NCBI RefSeq assembly: GCF_016820445.1
Contig: NZ_JADHDT010000004.1
Location: 62,001-126,000, forward strand
DNA length: 64,000 nt
Reading direction: 5' to 3'
From: Sphingomonas beigongshangi
GTDB lineage: Bacteria > Pseudomonadota > Alphaproteobacteria > Sphingomonadales > Sphingomonadaceae
Part shown: piece by piece, positions 7,833-16,787 of the stretch
How the letters are laid out: every line of letters starts with the position of its first letter
Numbering within the stretch: the stretch's first letter is position 1
The notes under the pieces: model-generated
Database searches by the model: none
What the model was told of the DNA's origin: nothing
What the model saw: the letters and a program-made list of their open reading frames with translations, nothing else
Translations under genes and position numbers: made by a program

Positions 7833-8620
7833 GCCGACAGGCCCTCGGCGACGCGCGCCCAACGGGCGAGCTTGTCCTGGGCGTCGGACAGCTCGACGAC
7901 CTCGCCGACGACGATGATCGCGGGGCTCTGCACCGTCTCGCGCGCAACCATCGGACCGAGGTCGGCAAGCAATGTCCGCAGCGCGCGGCTGCCGGACAGC
8001 GTGCCACGTTCCAGCACCGCGACCGGCATGTCCGGCGCGACGCCGTCCGCCATCAGCTTGTCCGCGATGTCGCCGGCGGTGGCAACCCCCATATAGATGA
8101 CGAGCGTGCGCCCCTGGCCGGCGAGGCCGGCCCAGTCCTGTTCCGACAGGCCCTTGCACTGCCCGGCCACGAAGCTCACCGCGCTGCTATGGTCGCGGTG
8201 CGTCAGCGGCAGCATCGCCTCGGCCGCGCAGCCCAGTGCGGCGGACACGCCGGGGATAACCTCGACCGGCAGGCCTGCCGCGCGCACCGCCTCCACCTCT
8301 TCGCCGCCGCGGCCGAAGATGAACGGGTCGCCGCCCTTCAGCCGGACGACGACGCTGCCCGTCTTCACGTGGGCGACGATCAGCGCGTTGATCGCCTCCT
8401 GTGGCAACGTGTGCCGGGCCCGCCTCTTGGCCACGGAAATGCGCTGTGCCGCCTGCGGCGCGAGGTCGAGGACGCGCGGGTCGATCAGGCCGTCGTGTAC
8501 GACGACGTCCGCCCCGCGCAAAGCCTCCACGGCGCGCACGGTGAGCAGCCCGGGATCGCCGGGCCCGGCACCGACGAGTATGACGCGTCCGCGCGCGCCC
8601 GGATCGAGAAGCGTAGCCAT
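7829..8620 (-). CDS. cobA: Uroporphyrinogen-III C-methyltransferase (siroheme pathway)
   Basis: A 263-residue SAM-dependent enzyme methylating uroporphyrinogen III to precorrin-2, the route to the siroheme needed by the CysI encoded downstream. It has the family's first loop VGAGPGDPGLLTVRA, the RLKGGDPFIFGRGGEE block, EVIPGVSAALG and a C-terminal PAIIVVGEVV. It is the short, single-function form without the CysG oxidase/chelatase domain, so those steps must be encoded elsewhere. It is probably the first gene of the five-gene operon; only 71 bp separate it from the end of astD, so the promoter may lie inside that gap or inside astD. Confidence 0.92.
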   Translation of the reverse strand: MATLLDPGARGRVILVGAGPGDPGLLTVRAVEALRGADVVVHDGLIDPRVLDLAPQAAQRISVAKRRARHTLPQEAINALIVAHVKTGSVVVRLKGGDPFIFGRGGEEVEAVRAAGLPVEVIPGVSAALGCAAEAMLPLTHRDHSSAVSFVAGQCKGLSEQDWAGLAGQGRTLVIYMGVATAGDIADKLMADGVAPDMPVAVLERGTLSGSRALRTLLADLGPMVARETVQSPAIIVVGEVVELSDAQDKLARWARVAEGLSA

Positions 8621-8691
8621 GATGGGGAGATGCGCTTGCCGCGCCACGCCGGCAACGGAGCGATGCTTGGGCCGGCGGTAGGGCAGCTATC

Positions 8692-10101
8692 TCATGCGTC
8701 GCGAAGGCCGATCCCGATATTGGCGCGGGCGGAGTCCGCCTCGTTGCTGACCACCGGATAAGCACAATAATCGGCGGCGTAATAGGCGCTGGGCCTGTGG
8801 TTGCCCGACCAGCCGATACCGCCGAAGGGCGCGGCGGAACTCGCGCCATTGGTCGGACGGTTCCAGTTGACGATTCCCGCCCGTATGTTCGCCCAGAAGC
8901 GGTCGTAGAGCGCGGGCGTCTGGCTGATCAGCGACGCCGACAGGCCGTAGCGTGTGTTGTTCGCCTCCGCGATCGCCTGATCGAAGTCGTCGGCGCGGAT
9001 GACCTGCAGGATGGGGCCGAACAGCTCGATGTCGGGCCGGTCCGCCATGCCCGTGGTGTCGATCAGCGCGGGGACGAGGAAGGGGCGGTCGTCGGACAGC
9101 CTCTGAAGATGGCGGATCGGACGGCCGCCGCGCATCATCAGTTCCAGGAAGCTCTCGGTGAGCATGTCGGCGGTCGCATTGTCGATCACCGGCCCCATGA
9201 AGGGCTGGGGATCGTCGAACGGGCTGCCGACGATGAGCCGGCCGATCATCTGGTTGATCGTGTCGACCAGCGGATCGAACATTCTGGTGTCGACGATGAG
9301 ACGGCGTGCGGCGGTGCAGCGCTGGCCCGCCGTGGTGAAGGCGGATTGGACGACGAGTACCGCGGCGGCGTGGAGGTCCGGCGTATCCCAGACGACGATG
9401 GGATTGTTGCCGCCCATCTCGAGCGCCAATATCTTCTCCGGCTTGGCGGCGAAGGCCCGGTTCAGCGCGATGCCGGTCCGCGCCGAACCGGTGAAGAGCA
9501 GGCCGTCGATGTCGGGATGCTCGGCAAGGGCCTTGCCCTCCGCGGGTCCGCCGATGACGAGCCCGGCGCAGCCCTGCGGTACCCCGGCGGCTCGGTAGCA
9601 ATCGATCAGGAATGCGCCCGTCGCCGGCGTCTTCTCCGACGGCTTGAAGATCACCGCATTGCCCGCGAGCAGCGCCGGGACGATATGTCCGTTGGGCAGA
9701 TGCGCGGGGAAATTATAGGGGCCGAGCACCGCAAGGACGCCATGCGGCTTGTGACGCAGGGCCATGCGGCTGCCCATCGGCGAGTCGAGACGGCGCTGCG
9801 CGGTCCGTTCCGCATAGGCGGTGACGGAGATGTCGACCTTGGCGATGACCGTGTCGACCTCGGTTCGCGCTTCCCACAGCGGCTTGCCGGTCTCGCGCGC
9901 CAGCAATTCGCTGAATTGGTCATGACGTTGCCGCACGACATTGGCGAAGCGGCGCATCGTTTCGATGCGCACGGCGAGCGGCTGCGCCGCCCAGGGCGCC
10001 CAGCTCGCCCGCGCGGCGGCGACTTCCGCACCGACGTCGCCGACCGGGGCACGCCACAATTCGGCACCCGTGGCGGGTTCGTGGGAAATGATCTCGGCCA
10101 T
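8692..10101 (-). CDS. astD: Succinylglutamate-semialdehyde dehydrogenase
   Basis: A 469-residue NAD-dependent aldehyde dehydrogenase, closest by eye to AstD of arginine succinyltransferase catabolism. Motifs are FPAHLPNGHIVPALLAGNAVIFKPSEKTP (cofactor binding), LEMGGNNP with the general-base Glu, and GQRCTAARRL with the nucleophilic Cys. The frame extends to 10209, but the conserved MAEIISHEPATG start at 10101 is preferred. The other ast genes (astA, astB, astE) are not in this window, so it is an orphan here. A related semialdehyde substrate cannot be excluded. Confidence 0.85.
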   Translation of the reverse strand: MAEIISHEPATGAELWRAPVGDVGAEVAAARASWAPWAAQPLAVRIETMRRFANVVRQRHDQFSELLARETGKPLWEARTEVDTVIAKVDISVTAYAERTAQRRLDSPMGSRMALRHKPHGVLAVLGPYNFPAHLPNGHIVPALLAGNAVIFKPSEKTPATGAFLIDCYRAAGVPQGCAGLVIGGPAEGKALAEHPDIDGLLFTGSARTGIALNRAFAAKPEKILALEMGGNNPIVVWDTPDLHAAAVLVVQSAFTTAGQRCTAARRLIVDTRMFDPLVDTINQMIGRLIVGSPFDDPQPFMGPVIDNATADMLTESFLELMMRGGRPIRHLQRLSDDRPFLVPALIDTTGMADRPDIELFGPILQVIRADDFDQAIAEANNTRYGLSASLISQTPALYDRFWANIRAGIVNWNRPTNGASSAAPFGGIGWSGNHRPSAYYAADYCAYPVVSNEADSARANIGIGLRDA

Positions 10102-10162
10102 GTCGCCCCTCTCGCTCAAGCCTAGGCGGTTAGAATAAGGCCGGCATGGCGACAAGACGCCG

Positions 10163-11521
10163 TCATGCGTGCGCTTCGCCCATCGTGCGGATGGCGGCGA
10201 CCTTCGCATGCAGGCGCGACCAGTCGTCTCCGTCGGCGATCGGAGCCCAAATCGCCTCCACCTCGTCGATCAGCATCGCGCATGGCTCGCCCCGCCAATA
10301 GGCGTGGTCGCGGGACTTGCGGGGGGCATGGGAGGCCAGCGCGGTGCGCAAATCGTCCCATTCCGGGCCATAGTCCTCCGGCAGCTTGCCGCCGAACAGA
10401 TCGAAGAACAGTCTGTCGAGCGGCGCGGACGTGGCGCGCACCGCACGTTCAAACGTCTGGACCAATGCGCGATCGGCCTCAGCATCGCGCGGCAAGACCC
10501 CGATACGCCACAGCAGCGCCCTGGCGACGGCAGCCTGATACTGTGACGCGAAGGTCTGCAACGTCTCGATCAGCGGCTCGCTCTCGGCCACGAGGCGCAG
10601 CGAGGCGGCAAGCTGCATCACGTTCCAGTGGATCGCCTCCGGCTGGCGACCGAAGGCATAAAGACCCGCATGATCGAAATAGGCGGCGGTGAAGCCGGGA
10701 TCCCAGGTCGGGGCGAACCGCCACGGACCATAGTCAAAGCTCTCCCCGGTGATGTTGATATTGTCCGAATTGAGCACGCCATGGACGAAGCCGGCCGCCA
10801 TATAGGAGGCGGCGAGCGTCGCCGCGCGTTGCACGACCAGTTCGAGCAGACGGACGGGGTCGGCGCCGTCCTCGCGATACAGCGCCCGTAGCACGTATCC
10901 GACCAGGCGCCGCATGCCCTCCTCATCCTGGAGATAGGCGAGCCGCTGGAACGTCCCGATCCGGATATGGCCATGGCTAAGCCGCACCAGCACCGCCGAT
11001 CGCGTGGGCGAGGGTTCGTCGCCGCGCGCGAGTTCCTCGCCGGTCTCGATCAGCGAGAGCGTACGGCTGGTGGGTACGTTCAGCGCCTCCAGCATCTCCG
11101 TGGCGAGGATCTCGCGCACGCCGCCCTTCAGCGTCAGCCGCCCGTCGCCGAACCGGCTATAGGGGGTCTGGCCCGACCCCTTGGTGCCCAGGTCCATCAG
11201 CCGGCCGCCGCCGTCACGCAGCTGCGCGAAGGTGAAGCCGCGACCGTCACCGATATCGGGATTGTACTGGCGGAACTGATGCCCGTGATAGCGCAGCGCG
11301 AGCGGCTGTTGCAGCGTACCGGGCAGGGGCGCGAAGCGACCGAAATGGCGGATCCATTCCTCGTCGGTAAGGCCGGCGAGTCCGACCTCGTCCGCGGCGC
11401 GGTCGTTGCGGAACCGCAGCTCGGCCGAAGGAAACGCCGCCGCCTGCACCGGATCCCAGAAGGCGTCGCCGAGATCGAGCAGGGCGGTCTCGGGGCGGTA
11501 GGCTTGCGGCGTCACGGGCAT
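10163..11521 (-). CDS. selO: SelO/YdiU family protein adenylyltransferase
   Basis: A 452-residue pseudokinase-fold enzyme of the SelO family, whose studied members transfer AMP to protein Ser/Thr/Tyr residues and act in redox stress. Hallmarks are YHGHQFRQYNPDIGDGR, LGTKGSGQTPYSRFGDGRLTLKGGVRE with the nucleotide-contacting Lys, FVHGVLNSDNINITG with the metal-binding Asn, and FDYGPW with the metal-binding Asp. The C-terminus is shorter than in roughly 490-residue relatives and ends without the Cys/Sec seen in some members. It is divergent from an alpha/beta hydrolase with only about 40 bp between, so both promoters must fit in a very short space. Confidence 0.9.
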   Translation of the reverse strand: MPVTPQAYRPETALLDLGDAFWDPVQAAAFPSAELRFRNDRAADEVGLAGLTDEEWIRHFGRFAPLPGTLQQPLALRYHGHQFRQYNPDIGDGRGFTFAQLRDGGGRLMDLGTKGSGQTPYSRFGDGRLTLKGGVREILATEMLEALNVPTSRTLSLIETGEELARGDEPSPTRSAVLVRLSHGHIRIGTFQRLAYLQDEEGMRRLVGYVLRALYREDGADPVRLLELVVQRAATLAASYMAAGFVHGVLNSDNINITGESFDYGPWRFAPTWDPGFTAAYFDHAGLYAFGRQPEAIHWNVMQLAASLRLVAESEPLIETLQTFASQYQAAVARALLWRIGVLPRDAEADRALVQTFERAVRATSAPLDRLFFDLFGGKLPEDYGPEWDDLRTALASHAPRKSRDHAYWRGEPCAMLIDEVEAIWAPIADGDDWSRLHAKVAAIRTMGEAHA

Positions 11522-11559
11522 GCGTGGATATGGAGGGCGCCACTCCGGGGACGCAAGGC

Positions 11560-12414
11560 ATGCACGCGTACGAAAACTGCTATTGGATGTCCGCGGACGG
11601 ATTGAAGCTGCACTATCGGCAATATCCGGGGGACGAGAGCCGGCCGCCGATCCTCTGCTTTCCGGGGCTGACGCGCAACGCGCGTGACTATGATGCCCTC
11701 GCCGCCCGCCTGGCGGGGCGGTGGCGGGTGCTGGCGATCGATTTTCGCGGTCGCGGGCGCAGCGAATACGCCAAGGATCCGATGACCTATGTCCCGACCA
11801 CCTATGTGGCGGACGTGCAGGCGCTGCTGGCGGAGCGTGGCATCGATCGTTTCGTCGCGATCGGGACCTCGCTCGGCGGGATCGTGACGATGCTGCTGGC
11901 CGCCGAAGGCGCCCGCATCGCCGCGGCGCTCATCAACGACGTCGGACCGGAGATCGACCCTGCCGGGATCGCGCGCATCCGCGGATATGTCGGCAAGGGC
12001 GGCAGCTGCCCGACCTGGATGCACGCCGCCCGTTCGATCGCGGAGACCAATGCCGACGTCTACCCCGATTTCGAGATCGAGGACTGGCTGGCCATGGCGA
12101 AGCGGCTGTACCGCCTGAACAGCGGCGGGCGGATCGTTCCCGACTACGACCTCAAGATCGCCGAGCCGTTCCGCGTCCCCGGGAACGAGCGCGGGCCCGA
12201 CATGTGGGGCGCGCTCGCCAGCCTCAGGGACGTGCCGACGCTGATCGTCCGCGGCGGGCGGTCGGACGTGCTCGCGCCCGCCGTGGCGGATCGGATGGTG
12301 CAGGCGCTGGATCGCGCTGAGCTGGTGACGTTGCCCGGCATCGGCCATGCGCCGATGCTGACGGAGGAGGCGTTGCGCGATCCGATCGACCGCCTGCTCG
12401 ACCGTGTGGCGTAG
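11560..12414 (+). CDS. Alpha/beta hydrolase
   Basis: A protein of 284 residues from the ATG at 11560 with the alpha/beta hydrolase fold: ILCFPGLTRNARDY (oxyanion-side HG-like loop), VLAIDFRGRGRS, nucleophile elbow GTSLGG with the catalytic Ser, an acid-region Asp in VRGGRSDVLAP and a C-terminal GIGHAPML with the catalytic His. No signal peptide is visible, so it is cytosolic. Earlier starts (GTG 11524, ATG 11530) are possible and add 10-12 residues. Substrate is not predictable; esterase, lactonase or C-C hydrolase activities occur in this superfamily. Confidence 0.85.
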   Translation: MHAYENCYWMSADGLKLHYRQYPGDESRPPILCFPGLTRNARDYDALAARLAGRWRVLAIDFRGRGRSEYAKDPMTYVPTTYVADVQALLAERGIDRFVAIGTSLGGIVTMLLAAEGARIAAALINDVGPEIDPAGIARIRGYVGKGGSCPTWMHAARSIAETNADVYPDFEIEDWLAMAKRLYRLNSGGRIVPDYDLKIAEPFRVPGNERGPDMWGALASLRDVPTLIVRGGRSDVLAPAVADRMVQALDRAELVTLPGIGHAPMLTEEALRDPIDRLLDRVA

Positions 12415-12468
12415 ACACCGTCTTAGCGCAGTGGTACACTGTCGGCAGCAACGACGCGGGGGTGCGTG

Positions 12469-13818
12469 ATGGCTGGAACGGGGGCGCCGCATGCGGCGAT
12501 CGCGGGGGCGATCGAACCGGATGGTGCGCCGCGGATCGCCGTTCTCGACATGCTGCGCGGGGTGGCGATTCTCGGCATCCTGTTCATGAACGTCAACGAC
12601 ATGGGCGGCTCCATCACCGCTTCCGAATCCGATGTCCGGCATCTGGGCTGGACGTCCGCCGACCAGATCGCGTGGCTGGTGCGGCAGGTGCTGGTCGACG
12701 GCACGGCGCGATGCCTGCTCGAAATGCTGTTCGGCGCCGGCATGCTGATCCTGACCGACCGGATCGCGCGCTCGGGCGAGGCACGCTGGGCCGTGCTGCG
12801 TCGCTATGGCTGGCGCAATCTGATCCTCTGGGCGTTCGGCATGGCCCATATGTTCCTTCTGATGTGGCCGGGCGACATCCTGCACACCTATGCCGTCGCG
12901 GCGATGGTCGCATGCTGTTTCCGGGCGCTGCCGGCACGGTTGTTGCTGACGATCGGGCTTGCGATGACCGCGCTCAACCTGGTCGGCGGCACGATCGGAA
13001 TCATCTATACGCAGGCGAGCAACGCGAAGCAGCCGATGCTGGAACGGAAGGCCGCCGCGCACGAGCGGCTGTCGACCGCAGAGACCAGGATGCTCGCCGA
13101 CATGCGGAAAGCGGCGTCGGCGCGTGACCAGGCAAAGGCGGAGCGGAAAGCCGCCATCGTCGCCGAGGACGCTTATGGGCGTGGCTCGCCCGCGCAATGG
13201 GTGCGTGGACAGTGGGCGATGAATCTGCAGCGGCTGGGCCCGATGGAACTGGGGTCGATCTGGGAAGCGGCGTCGGTGATGCTGATCGGGGCCGCGCTGT
13301 TCAAGCTCGGGATCCTGCAGGGACGGCGCCGGCGCCGCGTCTATCTCGGAATGATGGCGATCGGCTGGATCGGGGGCGGGGGGCTGCGCCTGGCGGCGGC
13401 GCTCGCGATGATGCGGTTCGACGGCCAGCCGCACATCGGCTGGGCGACCTATGAGGGCGCGCGGATCCTGATGACGCTGGGCCATGTCGGCGCGATAAAC
13501 CTGCTCGCGGGCTCGCGCCTGATGCGACCGTTCGTCGCCGCGGGCAGAACGGCATTGACCCTCTATGTCGTGCAGACCCTGCTCGTGTCCTGGCTGATCT
13601 TCTCGCCTCTTGGCCTCGGTCTCTATGCCCGTTTCGGCTGGGCGGAGATGATGATCCTGTCCGTCGCGGTCGACCTGTTCCTGCTGCTCGGCGCCAACCT
13701 GTACCTGCGCCATTTCCGGATGGCGCCGGTCGAATGGGCATGGCGGTCGCTCGTCGAGCGGCGGCGGCTGCCATTCCGCCACGTCGTGCCGGCGCGGCGC
13801 GGCGCCGCGCTCACCTGA
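12469..13818 (+). CDS. DUF418 family multi-pass membrane protein
   Basis: A 449-residue inner-membrane protein. The N-terminal RIAVLDMLRGVAILGILFMNV and the C-terminal region LMRPFVAAGRTALTLYVVQTLLVSWLIF are diagnostic of DUF418, a family related in outline to acyltransferase-3/YeiB proteins. About ten hydrophobic segments are visible. Between them is a charged insert (about residues 188-235, rich in Lys, Glu, Arg and Ala) that looks like a coiled coil and is longer than usual. The function is unknown. The region upstream shares two sequence blocks with the region upstream of the emrA-like gene. Confidence 0.85.
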   Translation: MAGTGAPHAAIAGAIEPDGAPRIAVLDMLRGVAILGILFMNVNDMGGSITASESDVRHLGWTSADQIAWLVRQVLVDGTARCLLEMLFGAGMLILTDRIARSGEARWAVLRRYGWRNLILWAFGMAHMFLLMWPGDILHTYAVAAMVACCFRALPARLLLTIGLAMTALNLVGGTIGIIYTQASNAKQPMLERKAAAHERLSTAETRMLADMRKAASARDQAKAERKAAIVAEDAYGRGSPAQWVRGQWAMNLQRLGPMELGSIWEAASVMLIGAALFKLGILQGRRRRRVYLGMMAIGWIGGGGLRLAAALAMMRFDGQPHIGWATYEGARILMTLGHVGAINLLAGSRLMRPFVAAGRTALTLYVVQTLLVSWLIFSPLGLGLYARFGWAEMMILSVAVDLFLLLGANLYLRHFRMAPVEWAWRSLVERRRLPFRHVVPARRGAALT

Positions 13819-13867
13819 TCGCGGCGACGGCATGGTCGGGCGCAGGCGCAGCCGCTAAGGCATCGGC

Positions 13868-15004
13868 ATGGCGTCTCCGATCAACATCCTGCATCTGCAT
13901 TCCAGCTTCGATCTCGGCGGCAAGGAGGCGCGCGCGGTCCGGTTGATGAACGCGTTCGGCGATGCGGCGCGCCATACGATCGTATCGGGCATGCCCGACC
14001 AGCTCGGCGCGCGCGCGGCGATTGCCAGGGGCATCCGCTACGAGATCGCGCAGGATCCGCCGCCGCTGACCGGCCGTCCGTCGGTCGCGCGCTACGAGGC
14101 GCTGGCGCGCTACATGCGGCGGTTCGATCTCGTCCTGACCTACAATTGGGGCGCGATCGACGGCGTCATGGCGCGGCGCGTGTTCGGCAGGGCCATGCCG
14201 CCGCTGGTCCACCACGAGGACGGGTTCAACGCCGACGAAGCAGCGGGGCTGAAGGTCGAGCGCAACATGTACCGCCGCGTCGCGCTGCCCGCGGCGGCGG
14301 CGCTGGCGGTACCCTCCTTCGTCCTGGAGGACATCGCGCTGCGAACCTGGAAGCAGCCGCCGGCGCGCGTCCATCGCATCGCCAACGGCATTCCCACGGC
14401 GCTCTATGCCGCCAAGCCCGATCCGCGCGCCATTCCGGGCTTCGTCCGCACCGGGAAGGACGTCGTGATCGGCGCGCTGGCGGGGTTGCGGCCGGTCAAG
14501 GACCTGCCGATGCTGATACGGGCCTGTGGCGGACTTGCCGGTCGCATCCGTCTGGTCATCGTCGGCGAGGGCCCGGAGCGGGACGCGATCGCCGCGACCG
14601 CGCGGCAGATGGGCATGGACGCGACCGTCGTCCTGCCGGGTTTCCTCGAGCGACCCTATCGCTTCGTCGGTCACTTCGACATCCTCGCGCTCTCCTCGAA
14701 GAGCGAGCAGCAGCCGATCAGCGTCATCGAGGGGATGGCGGCGGGATTGCCCATCGCCAGCACCCCGGTCGGCGACGTCGCGCAGATGGTGGCCACCGAG
14801 AACGCGCCGTTCATCGCCAGGGAATCGTCCGAGATTCGGCTCCGCGACGCATTGCAGCCGCTCGTTCTCGATGCTGCGCTGCGTCGAACGGTCGGGATCG
14901 CCAACCAGGCGAAGGCACGCGCCGAATTCGACGAGGGCGTAATGATCGGCCGTTACAAGGCGTTGTACGAGGCGGTGCTCGCGCGCCCGGGCGCCCTTGG
15001 GTGA
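13868..15004 (+). CDS. Glycosyltransferase family 4 (GT-B fold)
   Basis: A 378-residue retaining glycosyltransferase likely working on an envelope or exported polysaccharide. The N-terminal LHSSFDLGGKEARAVRLMNAF is the GT4 acceptor-side start. The donor domain has IGALAGLRPVKDLPMLIRA, LVIVGEGPERDAI and the EX7E motif EQQPISVIE followed by GMAAGLPIASTPVGDV. The donor sugar and pathway cannot be deduced, because no other polysaccharide genes flank it. Confidence 0.85.
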   Translation: MASPINILHLHSSFDLGGKEARAVRLMNAFGDAARHTIVSGMPDQLGARAAIARGIRYEIAQDPPPLTGRPSVARYEALARYMRRFDLVLTYNWGAIDGVMARRVFGRAMPPLVHHEDGFNADEAAGLKVERNMYRRVALPAAAALAVPSFVLEDIALRTWKQPPARVHRIANGIPTALYAAKPDPRAIPGFVRTGKDVVIGALAGLRPVKDLPMLIRACGGLAGRIRLVIVGEGPERDAIAATARQMGMDATVVLPGFLERPYRFVGHFDILALSSKSEQQPISVIEGMAAGLPIASTPVGDVAQMVATENAPFIARESSEIRLRDALQPLVLDAALRRTVGIANQAKARAEFDEGVMIGRYKALYEAVLARPGALG

Positions 15005-15040
15005 TCGCGTGGCACTGGTGCACTGCAGCGACGCAATCGT

Positions 15041-15068
15041 TTGAATTTCGGCGATCCTGTGTTATCAT
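15041..15068 (+). promoter_or_regulatory. Putative sigma-70 promoter
   Basis: TTGAAT (15041-15046) and TATCAT (15063-15068) are separated by 16 nt, about 60 bp upstream of the small membrane-peptide gene at 15131. The intervening leader is GC-rich and contains the self-complementary CTCC-TTTT-GGAG (15109-15120) immediately before the ribosome site. Confidence 0.45.
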
Positions 15069-15130
15069 GCGGGCGGCCGGGACACCCCGGGTGAACGCGA
15101 GGGCCCGGCTCCTTTTGGAGAGGATGGGCC

Positions 15131-15265
15131 ATGACCACGATCAAGCATATGGGCGAATATGGCGTCGTCGCACTCGTCGGGGCGGCGCTGATGGTGGCTG
15201 CGACGGGCTTCGCAAAGGTTGCCGCCGATGCGGTGGTGCTACTGGGCGAGACGCTGATGCGATGA
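15131..15265 (+). CDS. Small hydrophobic membrane peptide (44 aa)
   Basis: An ATG preceded by GGAGAGG (15117-15123) opens a 44-codon frame ending TGA. The product begins MTTIKHMGEYG and continues with a hydrophobic stretch rich in Val, Ala and Leu (about residues 11-39) that could span the membrane once or twice. It has its own putative promoter and sits in an otherwise empty gap of about 380 bp, which supports it as real. The function is unknown; no similarity is claimed. Confidence 0.55.
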   Translation: MTTIKHMGEYGVVALVGAALMVAATGFAKVAADAVVLLGETLMR

Positions 15266-15383
15266 TCCGCCTCGGCCGGAACGGCGGCTGCGGCGTCCCC
15301 GGCTGCGCGACGCAATTTCTTCGCATCGCCGGAACCTTTCGGATATAGGCTAGTGGTTTGTTTCCTGAGAGGTGCCGTTTCCC

Positions 15384-16787
15384 GTGTTCAAGGGCCTGAA
15401 GCCGATCGTCTACAATGGCCGCGAAGTCTGGCCGCTCGTCGAAGGTGGCAAGGGAGTTGCGGCGACCAACCACGCATCGGCCGGCGCCTGGGCGGCGGCG
15501 GGCGGGATTGGCACCGTCTCCGCGGTCAATGCCGACAGCTACGATCCCGACGGCAAGATCATTCCGCAGATCTACCGCGCGCTGACCCGGCGCGAGCGGC
15601 ATGAGGAACTGATCGAATATGCGATCGAGGGCGCCGTTCAGCAGGTGCGGCGCGCGTTCGACATCGCCGGCGGCAAGGGCGCGATCAACATCAACGTCCT
15701 GTGGGAAATGGGCGGCGCCCAGCGCGTGCTGCACGGCGTGCTCGAGCGGACGAAGGGCCTCGTCTCCGGCGTCACCTGCGGCGCCGGCATGCCCTACAAG
15801 CTCTCCGAGATCGCAGCGTCCTACCAGGTCAGCTATCTGCCCATCGTCTCGTCGGGCCGTGCGTTCCGCGCCTTGTGGAAGCGCGCCTACTCAAAGGCCG
15901 CCGAGTGGCTGGCGGCGGTCGTCTACGAGGATCCGTGGCTCGCGGGCGGGCATAACGGCCTGTCGAACGCCGAGGATCCGCTCAAGCCGCAGGACCCCTA
16001 TCCGCGCGTCAAGGAATTGCGCGAAACGATGCGCGAGGGGGGTATCCCCGACACGACCCCGATCGTGATGGCGGGGGGCGTCTGGTATTTGCGCGACTGG
16101 AACGACTGGATCGACAATCCGGAGCTGGGCACGATCGCGTTCCAGTACGGAACGCGTCCCCTGCTGACGCAGGAGAGCCCGATCCCCGAAGAGTGGAAGG
16201 CCCGGCTGACGCAGATCGAGGAGGGCGGGGTGCTCCTCCATCGCTTCTCCCCGACCGGCTTCTACTCGTCGGCGGTCCGCAATCCGTTCCTGCGCAACCT
16301 CGAGGCGCGGTCCGAGCGGCAGATCGCCTTTTCGACGCAGGAGGCGGGCGACCACGTCTTCCAGCTCGACGTCGGCGTGAAGGGCAAGAACTTCTGGGTG
16401 ACGCGGGGCGATCTGCTGCGCGCGCGCGAGTGGTTCGGCGCCGGCTTCACCATGGCGTTGAAAACCCCCGACAATACGCTCGTCTTCGTCACGCTTGAGG
16501 AGGCGAAGGAAATCCGCAAGGATCAGGCGGATTGCATGGGCTGCCTATCGCAGTGCCTGTTCTCCAGCTGGGCGGACACCGAGACGAACTCGACGGGGCG
16601 TCTCGCCGACCCGCGCAGCTTCTGCATCCAGAAGACGCTTCAGGACATCGCGCACGGTGGCGACGTCGACAACAACCTGATGTTTGCAGGGCACGCGGCC
16701 TATAACTTCAAGCGCGATCCCTTCTATTCAAACGGCTTCGTGCCGACGGTGAAGCAGCTGGTCGACCGCATTCTGACGGGCGATTGA
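15384..16787 (+). CDS. NAD(P)H-dependent flavin oxidoreductase / nitronate monooxygenase family
   Basis: A 467-residue FMN-dependent TIM-barrel protein of the nitronate monooxygenase/2-nitropropane dioxygenase group. It shows an early GGKGVAATNHASAGAWAAAGGIGTVSAVNA block, the GVTCGAGMPYKL strand, and IVMAGGVWYLRDW followed by AFQYGTRPLL (phosphate binding). The C-terminal part, beyond the usual barrel, holds a Cys cluster DCMGCLSQC (C384, C387, C391), which is unusual for the family. The GTG at 15384 is chosen because AGAGG lies about 11 nt upstream and homologues begin with the same FKGLKP. The stop overlaps the next gene by 4 bases. Confidence 0.82.
   Translation: MFKGLKPIVYNGREVWPLVEGGKGVAATNHASAGAWAAAGGIGTVSAVNADSYDPDGKIIPQIYRALTRRERHEELIEYAIEGAVQQVRRAFDIAGGKGAININVLWEMGGAQRVLHGVLERTKGLVSGVTCGAGMPYKLSEIAASYQVSYLPIVSSGRAFRALWKRAYSKAAEWLAAVVYEDPWLAGGHNGLSNAEDPLKPQDPYPRVKELRETMREGGIPDTTPIVMAGGVWYLRDWNDWIDNPELGTIAFQYGTRPLLTQESPIPEEWKARLTQIEEGGVLLHRFSPTGFYSSAVRNPFLRNLEARSERQIAFSTQEAGDHVFQLDVGVKGKNFWVTRGDLLRAREWFGAGFTMALKTPDNTLVFVTLEEAKEIRKDQADCMGCLSQCLFSSWADTETNSTGRLADPRSFCIQKTLQDIAHGGDVDNNLMFAGHAAYNFKRDPFYSNGFVPTVKQLVDRILTGD

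Noticed and set aside
8621..8691. Riboswitch upstream of the cobA-cysI-cysH operon
   Set aside because: The gap is only 71 bp and shows no cobalamin, SAM or other recognisable aptamer core.
11512..13833. 773-codon minus-strand open frame
   Set aside because: It is antisense to the well-supported hydrolase and DUF418 genes; composition is that of a GC-bias shadow with no recognisable motif.
15331..15358. GGAACC followed by GGTT as a second EcfG promoter before the flavin oxidoreductase
   Set aside because: The spacing (19 nt to GGTT) is too long and CGTT is absent.
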